Of a DNA stretch of 64,000 bases, positions 31,326 through 41,137 are shown piece by piece. The translations under genes were made by a program, and so were the position numbers. The notes below the pieces were generated by a model. It was not told the DNA's origin. It made no database searches and was given only the letters and a program-made list of their open reading frames with translations. Source of the DNA: Ardenticatenaceae bacterium (GTDB lineage: Bacteria > Chloroflexota > Anaerolineae > Promineifilales > Promineifilaceae); NCBI GenBank assembly GCA_030065875.1, contig JASJCR010000018.1, positions 1 through 64,000 on the forward strand, given 5' to 3'. The number at the start of each line of letters is the position of its first letter. Position 1 is the first letter of the stretch.

Positions 31326-34028
31326 ATGATTCTCTCCCATTTCAAACTCCCTTTATCCGGAAAAGCCAACCCGGCCGCCGTGGTTTTCCCTCAGGATGGG
31401 TGGAGGCTGACGATTTTAACCAGCCGCCTGATTCGCCTGGAGTACGACCCGCACGGCCGTTTTGAAGATCGGCCAAGCCAAACGTTTTGGTATCGACAGC
31501 ATGAAGTGCCCGCCTTTGACATTCAGCAGAAAGGGGAGCAGTGGCAACTTTCAACCGGCCACCTCGAAGTCATGATTGACCTGGCCCAACCAGGACCACC
31601 GGCCGGAAAAGAGAATACGCAGAATTTGACGATCAAGGTGATTGAACGGGAAACAACCTGGACCCCCGGAACGGCCGCCGCTGGCAATCTCGGCGGCACC
31701 TATCGAACCCTCGATGGGGTCAGCGGCCGGATCCCTCTGGAGCCGGGTTTGATGTCGAAAGACGGCTGGGCCGTCATCGATGACACCTCATCCCTCGTGT
31801 TTACCGAGGATGGCTGGCTGGCTCCTCGAGACGCCCATCCCGACTATCTCGACTGGTATTTCTTTGGCTACGGCCGTGATTATCAAGGGTGCCTGCGCGA
31901 GTTTTCCCTGGTTGCCGGTCAAACGCCGATGATCCCGCGCTGGGCGCTTGGCAACTGGTGGAGTCGCTACTGGCCTTATACCGACCGGGAACTGCAGGAG
32001 GTTATTGAAGGGTTTGAGCATTACGACATTCCCCTGTCCGTGTGCATCATCGACATGGATTGGCACTTAACCGATACAAACGGTTTCCATTCCGGCTGGA
32101 CCGGATATACGTGGAACAGGGATTTATTCCCCGATCCGGCCGCCTTCCTCGACTGGCTGACCGCCAAGGGGCTGCGCAAAGCACTCAACCTCCATCCTGC
32201 TGAGGGGGTGGCTCCCCACGAAGAGATGTATGCGCAAATGGCGGCCGCTGTCGGTGTTGATCCGGCCGCCAAAGCAACTGTTCCCTTTGCCATTAGCAAT
32301 CCTGATTTTGCTGAGGCTTATTTCCGCATTCTCCATCACCCCCAGGAAGAAATTGGGATTGATTTCTGGTGGATCGATTGGCAGCAGGGCACCCAGAGCC
32401 GGGTGGACGGTTTGGATCCGCTGTGGATGCTCAACCACCTCCACTTTTATGATTTGGGGCGTGATGGGGTCAGGCGACCGTTTATTTTTTCTCGCTACGG
32501 CGGCTTGGGTCATCATCGGTACCCGATCGGTTTTTCCGGCGATACGGTGTCCGATTGGCCCACTCTTAATTTTCAGCCCTACTTCACGGCCACGGCGGCC
32601 AATGTCGGTTATGGATGGTGGAGCCATGATATCGGTGGTCACATGCTTGGGGTTCAATCATCCGAGCTGTACCTGCGCTGGGTGCAGTATGGGGTATTTA
32701 GCCCGATTTTCCGCCTGCACAGCACCAATAATCCTTTTAGCGAACGGCGGCCGTGGGCCTTTGACGACGACACCCTTCGTGTAGCTGGAGACGCCCTGCG
32801 CCTGCGCCATGCCCTGATTCCCTACATCTATACCATGACCTGGCGCAACTTTTCCGAACAGCAGCCGCTCATTCAGCCGATGTATCACCACTGGCCTCTT
32901 CATGAAGCGGCTTATCTGTGCTCTCAGCAATATTATTTTGGCAGCGAGCTGATAACCGCGCCTTTTACTGAACCGGCCGATGCCGACACAAACCTCAGCC
33001 GGCAGGTGGTGTGGCTGCCGCCAGGGGATTGGTTTGATTTCTTCACCGGTGAATATATAGAAGGGGACCGCTGGCTTGCGGTGTATGGCTCGCGGGAAAT
33101 GATTCCCACATTTGCGGCCGCGGGGGCCATTATTCCATTAGAGGCCACTGCCGGCTGGGGATCGGGTGACAATCCGGTAGAAATTGATCTGCATCTGTTT
33201 GCCGGCCGTACAAACTCCTTTGATTTATATGAAGACGATGGGCAAACAACCGCCTATCTGCAAAATTCGTACGCCCTCACCACATTATCCCAGGAATGGC
33301 ACCAGTCAACCATGCGAGTTGTGATTGAGCCGGCTGCGGGTGATTTGTCACACCTGCCTGAAAACAGACGGTGGCAGGTCATCATTCACGGCATCATTCA
33401 ACCAGATCGCCTTCACTTAAAGATAGGAGAGGAACCGCTTTCTCTTGAGGATCCTACATCGGCCGTTTCCTTTCACTATGATTCGATGAGCGAATCACTG
33501 ACAATTGCCGGGCTAACCACCGGCACAGACCGCTTCGAACTTACCCTGGAAACCGAGCAAATAACCCTTTTGTCAAAACGGAACCGCAAATTGGAAACCC
33601 TGCAAGAGATGATTGCCGCTTTTAAGCTGGATTCACAAGCAAAATACATCCTCGCATCTGAACATCACTTAATTTATGAGAATGTCGATTATCTGGTCAA
33701 TTTTCAGGCCGTATTGACCGCTTCTCAGCGGCAGGCGATCTTGGAAACGGTGACCGAGGCCGGTATTCATGCCGTGCGTGGGGTTCACGAGACTACCACC
33801 CTCATCGGTTGGAATCCCCATGAAGTGGCCAACCTGACTTTGACCCATGCCGTCATCAATCAATCCCAATGGCGCAGCGGCCGGTTTACCGGTCACAAAC
33901 AGCTGCTGGGTCGCGATTGGCACGTTATTCAGCCGGAGCAGCTGTCCCGTCGCGGGCAAATCGTGCCGGTCAACTGGTCTTTGAAATTAACCTATGACGG
34001 GCTGCACACCACCGAATTGGGGTCGTAA
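31326..34028 (+). CDS. Glycoside hydrolase family 31 (alpha-glucosidase/alpha-xylosidase type)
   Basis: 900 residues, cytoplasmic (no signal peptide). The GH31 barrel runs from about residue 205 to 560: IPLSVCIIDMDWHLTD, GWTGYTWNRDLFPDPAAFLD, the nucleophile region DFWWIDWQQG (Asp near 350), and acid/base region IGFSGDT (near 405). WWSHDIGGHMLG, RLHSTNN and the C-terminal sheet (WLPPGDWFDFFTGEYIEGD) are also typical. About 170 C-terminal residues after the usual end form an extra domain. The WIDWQQG variant differs from the WLDWNE of many alpha-xylosidases. It is divergent from the ABC importer, which may deliver its substrate (inference). Confidence 0.92.
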   Translation: MILSHFKLPLSGKANPAAVVFPQDGWRLTILTSRLIRLEYDPHGRFEDRPSQTFWYRQHEVPAFDIQQKGEQWQLSTGHLEVMIDLAQPGPPAGKENTQNLTIKVIERETTWTPGTAAAGNLGGTYRTLDGVSGRIPLEPGLMSKDGWAVIDDTSSLVFTEDGWLAPRDAHPDYLDWYFFGYGRDYQGCLREFSLVAGQTPMIPRWALGNWWSRYWPYTDRELQEVIEGFEHYDIPLSVCIIDMDWHLTDTNGFHSGWTGYTWNRDLFPDPAAFLDWLTAKGLRKALNLHPAEGVAPHEEMYAQMAAAVGVDPAAKATVPFAISNPDFAEAYFRILHHPQEEIGIDFWWIDWQQGTQSRVDGLDPLWMLNHLHFYDLGRDGVRRPFIFSRYGGLGHHRYPIGFSGDTVSDWPTLNFQPYFTATAANVGYGWWSHDIGGHMLGVQSSELYLRWVQYGVFSPIFRLHSTNNPFSERRPWAFDDDTLRVAGDALRLRHALIPYIYTMTWRNFSEQQPLIQPMYHHWPLHEAAYLCSQQYYFGSELITAPFTEPADADTNLSRQVVWLPPGDWFDFFTGEYIEGDRWLAVYGSREMIPTFAAAGAIIPLEATAGWGSGDNPVEIDLHLFAGRTNSFDLYEDDGQTTAYLQNSYALTTLSQEWHQSTMRVVIEPAAGDLSHLPENRRWQVIIHGIIQPDRLHLKIGEEPLSLEDPTSAVSFHYDSMSESLTIAGLTTGTDRFELTLETEQITLLSKRNRKLETLQEMIAAFKLDSQAKYILASEHHLIYENVDYLVNFQAVLTASQRQAILETVTEAGIHAVRGVHETTTLIGWNPHEVANLTLTHAVINQSQWRSGRFTGHKQLLGRDWHVIQPEQLSRRGQIVPVNWSLKLTYDGLHTTELGS

Positions 34029-34392
34029 ATGTAAAAAAATATTGTAACGATTCAGGCCATTAACCTTCTTCAAAGGCTGTGACCGGTGTCCACACCGTGC
34101 CGGCCGGCACAGTCAGAGACCGGCCGGAGCACCTGTACAGTTACAAAAAATTAGCAAAATTTGCCCCCAAATTAAGCGATTGGACCATATTCCCCTGCAA
34201 AATCACCTCAATATCCCCAATTTATGACCATTGGGGGATAGAAAAATTCTCCAAAAAGTAATATCAATTAATGTACAGGGAAAGCTATCCCATAATTTAG
34301 CGCCTTGGGGTGTGAGCCTTATGCCACCAACGCGTTATGAAAAATAAATCAACTCAGCTCAGAACACACGAAGCAAGCAATGGTGACAAATT
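34029..34392. other. Gene-free spacer with GCCGGC/CCGGCCGG palindromes
   Basis: No gene supported. It contains the self-complementary GTGCCGGCCGGCAC (34097-34110) and ACCGGCCGG shortly after, ending with CTGTACAG. The remaining part is AT-rich and should hold the promoter of the endonuclease III gene. No terminator with a clear T-run was found after the GH31 gene. Confidence 0.5.
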
Positions 34393-35094
34393 ATGGCGGT
34401 TTTGACAATGAACAATGATTCTAAACGCGGGAAGCAAAACGATGTGGCGCCTCACGAGTTGACGGCGAAGAGCTTTGTCGTTGAAGTATCAAATCGATTA
34501 AAAGAAATCTACCCACGTAAGGGCACCGATCTCAAATATGATTCGCCTATCCAGCTGTTGATCGCATCTATTTTATTAACCCAATCTTCAGAGCGAGAAG
34601 TAAATGCTTTGATGCCCTCCCTTTTGAGCCAATATCCGGATTTAGCATCGCTGGCCAATGCCCAGCGGGGGCAGTTGGAGTACACGCTGCGATCGATCGG
34701 ATTTTATCGTCAAAAAGCAAAATACCTGCAGGAAACGGCCCGTATTTTGATTGACAAATACGACAGTGATGTCCCGAGTAACATGACCGAGCTAACCCAG
34801 CTCCCTGGCGTCGCCCGGAAAATTGCCAGCCTGTATTTGTCTGAGATCCACGATAGAGCGGAAGGGATTTATGTAGACACCAACGTTCACCGAGTGGCCA
34901 ATCGCCTGGGGTTGAGTGATGGTAAAAGTGCAACCAAAGTTGAACAGGATTTAATGAAGTTTGTTCCTAAAAACCTGTGGATCGAATTTGCGCAGCAAAT
35001 GTTGTCTCACGGCCGGCGGCAGTGTCACATTCGGCGGCCGTCTTGTCGCAACTGCCCCTTAAACGATATTTGCCCCTCTTCTGAAGCTAAATAA
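34393..35094 (+). CDS. nth: Endonuclease III (DNA glycosylase/AP lyase)
   Basis: 233 residues. Helix-hairpin-helix GPD superfamily enzyme for excision of oxidised pyrimidines. The hairpin reads LPGVARKIASLYLSE, keeping the catalytic Lys but with Ala for the second hairpin Gly; the catalytic Asp is in VDTNVHRVANRLGL. The [4Fe-4S] loop is intact: C-x6-C-x2-C-x5-C (CHIRRPSC, RNC, PLNDIC). It has 15-20 extra N-terminal residues; a second ATG five codons downstream is possible. It is more divergent than usual bacterial Nth (TQSSEREV instead of TQATD). A terminator follows. Confidence 0.9.
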   Translation: MAVLTMNNDSKRGKQNDVAPHELTAKSFVVEVSNRLKEIYPRKGTDLKYDSPIQLLIASILLTQSSEREVNALMPSLLSQYPDLASLANAQRGQLEYTLRSIGFYRQKAKYLQETARILIDKYDSDVPSNMTELTQLPGVARKIASLYLSEIHDRAEGIYVDTNVHRVANRLGLSDGKSATKVEQDLMKFVPKNLWIEFAQQMLSHGRRQCHIRRPSCRNCPLNDICPSSEAK

Positions 35095-35124
35095 TCTCAC
35101 CCCTCATCCACCTCAAAAACGAGT

Positions 35125-35162
35125 AAACGCCTGGTCAAATGCCACGATCAGGCGTTTTTTAT
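35125..35162 (+). terminator. Intrinsic terminator of nth
   Basis: AAACGCCTG (35125-35133) pairs with CAGGCGTTT (35149-35157), followed by a T-run to 35160. The loop is 15 bases and can extend the stem partially. It lies 30 bases after the nth stop codon. Confidence 0.8.
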
Positions 35163-35466
35163 TCCCTTCAACCCCCCAAATAGGACTTTTTCAGGTTGTG
35201 CCGTTCACGGAAAATTCACTATAATGAGTCGGTACCGTGGTACTTACTTTATTGTCATAGATCGCCTTTACGTTTAGAAGTTATATAACAAGCGATTGAA
35301 ATTGGCCTAAATATGCGGTAACCGCGTACGATATTGGCCAAAAAAGGCGATCACCATCCCTGTGGGTCAGATGGTTTGATGGCCATGACCAGTAGATGCC
35401 CCGGGCACATCAGAGAAAGGCGCTAAATTGGATCACATTTTCTAAAATTTATTGGTGGAGAGGATG
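35163..35466 (+). other. Leader/promoter region of the subtilase gene, no gene
   Basis: About 300 bases without a coding sequence. It contains several short complementary words (TGCGGTAACCGC; GATGCCCCGGGCACATC) that could fold in a long 5' leader, and the ribosome-binding site GGAGAGG at 35457-35463. No known riboswitch could be assigned. Confidence 0.4.
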
Positions 35467-38400
35467 ATGCAAAACAAAAACTCGCATAAACGCAGCGTGA
35501 AGGCGCTCACTCTATTTTTGTTCCTGGGAATGCTGGCTGTTTTTTCTCTGGTTCAGGCTCAATCGGCCGATATTCGCAGTCGAATGGCCGTTCCCGAGCG
35601 AATCATGGCCAATAAATTAGATGCCCCGATCATCCTGGAAGACGGCACCGGCCGGGCCAAACTCGACGAGGCGCTAAACTCAGCAGCGGGCTTGCAGCAG
35701 GTGTTTATCCGACTGAATGAGCCAGCTGTAGGTGAGTTAATCAGTGAGGACGCCCTGGGTTTGCCGGGAACCAATGCCCAGATGCGCGTGGCCAATCAGC
35801 AGGATGATCTTTGGGAAAAAGTCATCGCTCTTGATGGAAACGCTACCCTGCGGGGACGGGTCAAAAATACCCTGAACGGCATTTTTGTTGAAGTTGACAG
35901 TGACGTTTTGTCAACATTGGCCGCTGATCCCGCCGTTTATTCGATAAACCTCGTCCAAGATTACGATCTTTATCTTTCAGACACGGTACCTTATATTGGC
36001 GCGTCCGCCGTACAGGACCTGGGTTTTGACGGCAGCGGCGTGACCGTGGCCGTTTTGGACAGCGGGGTTGATTATACCCATGCCAACCTGGGGGGCGGGG
36101 GCACGCTGGCCGATTATGAGGCCGCCTACGGCACATCCACGACGGATCCAGCCAACACCACCAATGATGGGCTCTTTCCAACGGCAAAAGTGATCGCCGG
36201 CTACGACTTTGTCGGCGAGATGTGGCCCACGTTTGGCCCGGAAATGCCGGATGAAGATCCAATTGATTTTGAAGGACACGGTACCCATGTAGCCGATATT
36301 ATCGGCGGTTTAGGCGGCGTTGCCCCTGGGGTTAACCTCGTGGCTGTCAAAGTGTGTTCTGCGATCGCCCCCAACTGTTCCGGAATCGCCTTGATCCAGG
36401 GGATGGATTTTGCGGTTGATCCCAATGGAGATGGGGATTTTTCCGATGCGGTTGATGTTATCAACATGTCTTTGGGTGGGGATTATGGTACCGCGTTTGA
36501 TGATGATCTTTCTGCGGCCGTGGATGCCGCGTCAAATCTGGGTGTGCTGACGGTATCCTCCGCCGGGAACTGCAGCAACAAACCGTTTTGTACCGGTACC
36601 CCTTCCAGCGCCCCGACAGCTTTGGCCGTAGCTCAAACGGCCGTGCCTTCAGCAGCTCAAGAGGTGATGGAAATTGTAGCTCCTGAAGTGATTGCCGGAG
36701 ATTACTTCCCCGCCTTTCAGGCCTGGTCTGCTCCGGTGACCGAAATTATCGAAGCACCGGTCATTTATGGAGATGGCAATAACGGTAATCTCGATGGGTG
36801 TGCTCTGTTTACGGAAGATCTATCCGGCAAAATTGTCCTGGTGGATCGCGGGGGCTGTTTCTTTAGCACCAAAATCCAAAATGTTGAGGCGGCCGGCGGT
36901 TTGGTCGGCATCATCGGTCTGGTTGCTCCCGGCGATCCGTTTTCAGGTGGTTTTGGAGAGGGAGACCCGCCGCAGATTCCTGGCTTTATGATCACGCAGT
37001 ATGATGCGGAGTTAATCAAAATCGCCATTCTAACCGGGAATGAAGTGATCGCTCGCTTTGATCCGGCGCGCTCGATCTCTCTGGCGGGGACGATCGTCGG
37101 TTCTTCCGCTCGCGGCCCGGCTATGGGGTCCAATTTGCTCAAGCCGGAAATTGGCGCGCCTGGTGCATCCGTTTCGGCCGAAGTCGGCACCGGCACCGGT
37201 GAAACCCCGTTTGGCGGCACATCTGGTGCCAGCCCGATGGTTGCCGGATCAGCCGCGCTGCTTATGCAGGCGTATCCCGAGCGGTCATGGGCGGAAATTA
37301 AAGCCGTCCTGGTAAACACGGCCGAAAATGAAATTTACACCACCAACGCTGAGGTGTTCGGCGGTGAACTGCTGCCCGTGACCCGTATTGGTGGCGGTGA
37401 AGTTCGCGTCGATCAAGCCCTGAATTCAGATGTGGCCATGTGGGTGGATGAAACGTTGAGCTCGGCCATTTCGTTTGGCTTTAATGATGTGTCCAAGAGC
37501 AAACTCAAATTGACCCAGCGTATTCGCGTCCGTAATTACACCGGTGAGAGGTTAACTTATACCATCAATGCGGATCATCGCGACGCCACCAAGTGGGAGA
37601 GTTTGTTTGTCAAAATTGAGGCCCCTGATGAAATTACCATTAAGCCCTACAGCGATCGCACCTTTGTTGTGCGCGTAACGGTGATTGGCAACGCCCTGCC
37701 GCAGTGGACGATGAACGCTGGCGTTAACGGAGACGACCCAACCCGGCTGGACGATATGGAATTCAGCGGTTATATCACCTTGTCTGAAACATATCCTTCC
37801 GAAGGAGACGGTCAGATTCACCTGCCGTGGCATATTTTGCCGCGCAAAGCTGGGCATATCATCGTTAAAAATGAAACGGTGGAGATCAATCGTCAATATG
37901 AAGATGTGCCTGCCGGACGAACGGTTGTGGTCAATCGCGGCCGGTCTTTGACCAACGTGTCGGCCTTTACGCTGTTGGCCATCAGTGAGGATATTCCGGA
38001 AGGCGGCCCCGGTGAGCAAAGCCCAACACCCGATATTCGCTACTTTGGGTATCGGACCACGGCGGTGCCGGCCGGTTTCTGTGGAACCGAAGATTCGTTC
38101 ACCATGGAATTCGCCATCAACACCTGGGAACGGCAAACCAATTTGGTGCCCACCTCCTTCCAAATCTCAATTGATACCGATCTCGACGGCACGGTTGATT
38201 ACTTTGTCTACAACCTCGATCTCGATTTTGTGCTCTCGAACAGTTTCGGCGGCCGAAGTGTGGTGTGGGTTGAAGACGCAGCCACCGGTTCAGCCAACGC
38301 GTTTTTCTTTGCCGATCACATCACCAACAGCAGCAACACGATTATGACCATTTGTGGTGATCAGCTGGGCATGAACGCCGGCAATTTGCTCCAACCGATG

Positions 38401-38691
38401 TCTATCCAGGTTGAAGCGATTGACTTTTACTATAGTGGTCCGGGAGATATCCTCGACCCGATGGTAATTGCTCCGTTAGGAGAACAATATGTCGGCCTAT
38501 TTGCCCATCGCGGGGACAACATCGCCATCGGCAACGAGTTTGAACTGTACCCCGGTTTGCGCGAGTACATTTACATGCTCGATTTTGGTCAAACGACCAA
38601 TGACAGCGACCTTGGCCTGCTGATTATGACCAATACCGGCAGCCAGTACAATACCGAAGCCCGAATAATTTTGCCGACTTCTCCAGAATAA
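35467..38691 (+). CDS. Secreted subtilisin-like serine protease (S8) with PA domain
   Basis: About 1074 residues. A signal peptide (ALTLFLFLGMLAVFSLVQAQ), an inhibitor I9-like propeptide (~60-160, with QVFIRLNEPAVGELI and GIFVEVDSDVLSTL), and a split S8 domain with the catalytic triad: Asp in VAVLDSGVDYTH (~198), His in GHGTHVADIIGG (~270) and Ser in GGTSGASPMVAG (~586). A protease-associated domain is inserted at ~430-550 (DGCALFTEDLSGKIVLVDRG). The ~430 residues after the catalytic domain are beta-rich and lack a membrane anchor or sorting signal. The start is placed at the ATG after GGAGAGG; upstream in-frame starts are possible by a few codons. Confidence 0.94.
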   Translation: MQNKNSHKRSVKALTLFLFLGMLAVFSLVQAQSADIRSRMAVPERIMANKLDAPIILEDGTGRAKLDEALNSAAGLQQVFIRLNEPAVGELISEDALGLPGTNAQMRVANQQDDLWEKVIALDGNATLRGRVKNTLNGIFVEVDSDVLSTLAADPAVYSINLVQDYDLYLSDTVPYIGASAVQDLGFDGSGVTVAVLDSGVDYTHANLGGGGTLADYEAAYGTSTTDPANTTNDGLFPTAKVIAGYDFVGEMWPTFGPEMPDEDPIDFEGHGTHVADIIGGLGGVAPGVNLVAVKVCSAIAPNCSGIALIQGMDFAVDPNGDGDFSDAVDVINMSLGGDYGTAFDDDLSAAVDAASNLGVLTVSSAGNCSNKPFCTGTPSSAPTALAVAQTAVPSAAQEVMEIVAPEVIAGDYFPAFQAWSAPVTEIIEAPVIYGDGNNGNLDGCALFTEDLSGKIVLVDRGGCFFSTKIQNVEAAGGLVGIIGLVAPGDPFSGGFGEGDPPQIPGFMITQYDAELIKIAILTGNEVIARFDPARSISLAGTIVGSSARGPAMGSNLLKPEIGAPGASVSAEVGTGTGETPFGGTSGASPMVAGSAALLMQAYPERSWAEIKAVLVNTAENEIYTTNAEVFGGELLPVTRIGGGEVRVDQALNSDVAMWVDETLSSAISFGFNDVSKSKLKLTQRIRVRNYTGERLTYTINADHRDATKWESLFVKIEAPDEITIKPYSDRTFVVRVTVIGNALPQWTMNAGVNGDDPTRLDDMEFSGYITLSETYPSEGDGQIHLPWHILPRKAGHIIVKNETVEINRQYEDVPAGRTVVVNRGRSLTNVSAFTLLAISEDIPEGGPGEQSPTPDIRYFGYRTTAVPAGFCGTEDSFTMEFAINTWERQTNLVPTSFQISIDTDLDGTVDYFVYNLDLDFVLSNSFGGRSVVWVEDAATGSANAFFFADHITNSSNTIMTICGDQLGMNAGNLLQPMSIQVEAIDFYYSGPGDILDPMVIAPLGEQYVGLFAHRGDNIAIGNEFELYPGLREYIYMLDFGQTTNDSDLGLLIMTNTGSQYNTEARIILPTSPE

Positions 38692-38692
38692 C

Positions 38693-38730
38693 CAAAAAAA
38701 AGTAGGGCCGAGATTGTCTCGGCCCTACTT
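38693..38730. terminator. Convergent bidirectional terminator
   Basis: AGTAGGGCCGAGA and TCTCGGCCCTACT form a perfect 13-bp stem with loop TTG. An eight-base A-run on the left gives a T-tract for the minus-strand lipoprotein gene; the right side is pyrimidine-rich (CTACTTCTTT) for the subtilase. Confidence 0.9.
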
Positions 38731-38762
38731 CTACTTCTTTACGCTGATAGGTTTTTTGACGG

Positions 38763-39401
38763 TTATGAATTGGGGGTGCCTTCTACCGGAACAAAACGCT
38801 TTTTGCTCTCGCACAGCTTAAAAAACCCTTTGTCGGTAATGCGATAATCGTAAACTTCGCCATCTACTTCGATTTCAACCACGTACCCATTGACCAGGGC
38901 CATGGTGTACACCTGGCCTGGTTCAGGGCAGCCCAGCGACCCATCCGGGAACACGACCTGCTCCGCTCGGCGAACGGTAAATTCATTGAGATCAGCCTCG
39001 GTTCTGGTAGTCATGTCGGTCATCAGATTGTCCAGAATTTCCTGAGGTACTTCCCCAACGATCAGGGGCGGTGGGGCCTCTTCTGGCGCGTCGTCCAGGG
39101 GACCTCCTTCGACCGGCACGGCCCGAGGTGTTGAGGCCAGCGTGGCCCGAATCTCTGCCCTGGTTTCATCATCAACAGTCATATCTTCTTCCTCCGATGC
39201 GGCTGAATCTTCCGCTTCAACTTCAACCTCAGTGGGTTCAGGGGTAGGGGTCTCTAAATCCTCTTGAGCGGCATCCTCTTCAACCGCATTTGAATTATTG
39301 TCGACGCCCGGTTCTAAAGGCTGGGTGGTGGCTGGGGTACAAGCTATCAACAAGGCCAGTAAGGCCGTTAAACCAAATAATTTAGCTAGGTTTTTTCTCA
39401 T
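38763..39401 (-). CDS. Lipoprotein of unknown function
   Basis: 212 residues from the ATG at 39401 (GGAGAG seven to twelve bases upstream). The lipobox LLIAC is followed by a ~90-residue acidic, Thr/Pro/Glu-rich linker. The C-terminal ~90 residues form a compact domain (EFTVRRAEQVVFPDGSLGCP, MALVNGYVVEIEVDGEVYDY, RITDKGFFKLCE) with two Cys that may form a disulfide. The domain resembles small secreted inhibitor-like or PepSY-like folds, but I cannot assign it. Confidence 0.7.
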   Translation of the reverse strand: MRKNLAKLFGLTALLALLIACTPATTQPLEPGVDNNSNAVEEDAAQEDLETPTPEPTEVEVEAEDSAASEEEDMTVDDETRAEIRATLASTPRAVPVEGGPLDDAPEEAPPPLIVGEVPQEILDNLMTDMTTRTEADLNEFTVRRAEQVVFPDGSLGCPEPGQVYTMALVNGYVVEIEVDGEVYDYRITDKGFFKLCESKKRFVPVEGTPNS

Positions 39402-39539
39402 TTTTGTCTCTCCACTATCTAAAACTATTTTAAAGACAGGCAATCGGATTCATTGATGAACAATTGCACTCAGGCAGGCACACGATCCCGAGTGCTTGCC
39501 GGTAAAGTCCAAAACGACAGGGAGGAACAAAAGGTTCCG

Positions 39540-39606
39540 AGGCATGAGAAAAGAGAAGAGAGACAAGTCTAGTTGAAAAAGTTCATGCCTTCTCTTCTCT
39601 TTTCTC
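39540..39606. repeat. Polypurine/polypyrimidine inverted repeat after zwf
   Basis: GAGAAAAGAGAAGAG (39546-39560) and CTCTTCTCTTTTCTC (39592-39606) are exact reverse complements. AGGCATGA (39540-39547) and TCATGCCT (39583-39590) form a competing stem. The element lies between the zwf stop codon (39622) and the lipoprotein gene and could act as terminator of the zwf-pgl operon. Confidence 0.8.
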
Positions 39607-39621
39607 TGTTCTCTTGTCTTT

Positions 39622-41106
39622 TTAAGGGTGTACGATATGCCTGCGGTGAGCCCCATTGACCCAGGCACGGCCGGTTTCCGCTAAAAACCGATCCGCTTCC
39701 ACCGGTCCCCAGCTCCCTTTAACATATTCGGTCAGCGGTTGGGTTTGGGAGTGGCGCCAGGCGGTCATGATTGGATCAATAATTTTCCAGGAGAGCTCCA
39801 CTTCGTCATCGCGGGTAAAAAGGGACGCGTCCCCTTTAATGGCGTCCGACAGGAGCCGTTCGTAAGCTTCCGGTATCGGGGCGTCGTCAAACGCATCATC
39901 GTAATGAAAATGCATGTTCACCGGCTGTAAATCCGACAGCGTATCCGGCACCTTGGCCTCCATACGCAGGTGAATCCCTTCATCCGGCTGAATGGTCAAC
40001 GTCAGGGTGTTACCGGGCACGCGTCTTTTCTGGGCAAACAGCATGACCGGTGCTGATTTAAACTGAATGGTGATTTCTGTTAATTTTGAGGCCAGCGCCT
40101 TACCTGAACGAAGATAGAAGGGGACTCCCTGCCAGCGCCAGTTGTCGACATAGAGCTGAACGGCCGCGTAAGTTGGCGTGGTTGAATCGGCCGGAACGCC
40201 GTCACTGGTAAGATATCCTTCATACTGGGCGCGCACGGTGTTAGCCGGAACCTCTTCTTCGCTTAAGCGCCGTACCGCGGCCAGCACTTTGACCTTTTCA
40301 TTGCGCAGCGCTTCCGCCCGGCGGCTGGACGGGGGCTCCATTGCTACAATCGAGAAGAGCTGCATGAGATGATTTTGAAACATGTCGCGCATAACTCCGG
40401 CCTGATCGTAATAGCTGGCCCGGCGGCCCACATCCACCGTTTCCATCGCCGTAATTTGCACGTGATCGATAAAGTTGCGGTTCCACAGCGGCTCAAAAAT
40501 CGAGTTGCCAAAGCGAAAAACCATCATGTTCTGCACCGTTTCTTTAGCCAGATAGTGATCGATGCGATAAATTTGATGCTCTAGCAAATGCTGGTGAATG
40601 GAGACATTTAAATCCTGGGCAGATTGTAAATCTCGGCCGAACGGCTTCTCGATAATCACCCGTCGCCAGCAGCCGGTCTCATCCTCATCTTCTTCCCTGA
40701 CCAGATCAAATTCACCAAGCTGGTTGATGATCGGCTCATAAAAGCGGGGCGGCATCGCCAGATAAAACAGGCGGTTGCTTTGCCGTTCATTTTCTAACTC
40801 TGCTAATTTAGAGGTTAGAGCCGGGTAGGGATCGGGGCCGGTGAAATTGCCGCTCAGATAGTGCAGCATCCCTTCAAAATCAGCCCACACCTCTTCAGTA
40901 AAAACCTTGGCCGCAAATTCGGCAACCGCCTCGCGCATTTCCTGCCGAAAATCGGTGTTGGAATAATCGGTGCGGCCGAGGCCGATGACAAAAAACGGGT
41001 CGGGGAGTCGTTTTTTGAGCCACAAATTATAGAGGGCAGGCATCAATTTGCGGTGGGTCAAATCACCAGATGCCCCATAAATGACAATAATCGTTGGTGT
41101 CGCCAT
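39622..41106 (-). CDS. zwf: Glucose-6-phosphate 1-dehydrogenase
   Basis: 494 residues, family length. Oxidises glucose 6-phosphate to 6-phosphogluconolactone with NADP(+) as first step of the oxidative pentose phosphate pathway. N-terminal nucleotide-binding motif IYGASGDLTHRKLMPALYNL, active-site RIDHYLAKETVQNMMVFRFG and FIDHVQITAMETVDVGRRASYYDQAGVMRD split over the central region. It is followed upstream by pgl in one operon (31 bases apart). No gnd gene is in the window. Confidence 0.97.
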   Translation of the reverse strand: MATPTIIVIYGASGDLTHRKLMPALYNLWLKKRLPDPFFVIGLGRTDYSNTDFRQEMREAVAEFAAKVFTEEVWADFEGMLHYLSGNFTGPDPYPALTSKLAELENERQSNRLFYLAMPPRFYEPIINQLGEFDLVREEDEDETGCWRRVIIEKPFGRDLQSAQDLNVSIHQHLLEHQIYRIDHYLAKETVQNMMVFRFGNSIFEPLWNRNFIDHVQITAMETVDVGRRASYYDQAGVMRDMFQNHLMQLFSIVAMEPPSSRRAEALRNEKVKVLAAVRRLSEEEVPANTVRAQYEGYLTSDGVPADSTTPTYAAVQLYVDNWRWQGVPFYLRSGKALASKLTEITIQFKSAPVMLFAQKRRVPGNTLTLTIQPDEGIHLRMEAKVPDTLSDLQPVNMHFHYDDAFDDAPIPEAYERLLSDAIKGDASLFTRDDEVELSWKIIDPIMTAWRHSQTQPLTEYVKGSWGPVEADRFLAETGRAWVNGAHRRHIVHP

Positions 41107-41137
41107 GCTCTTTTCCCATCCTGTGCGATAAATTTAA

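Noticed and set aside
35163..35466. Known riboswitch in the subtilase leader
   Set aside because: Short complementary words exist, but none of the conserved cores of classes I know (c-di-GMP, cobalamin, TPP, SAM, ydaO) could be found.
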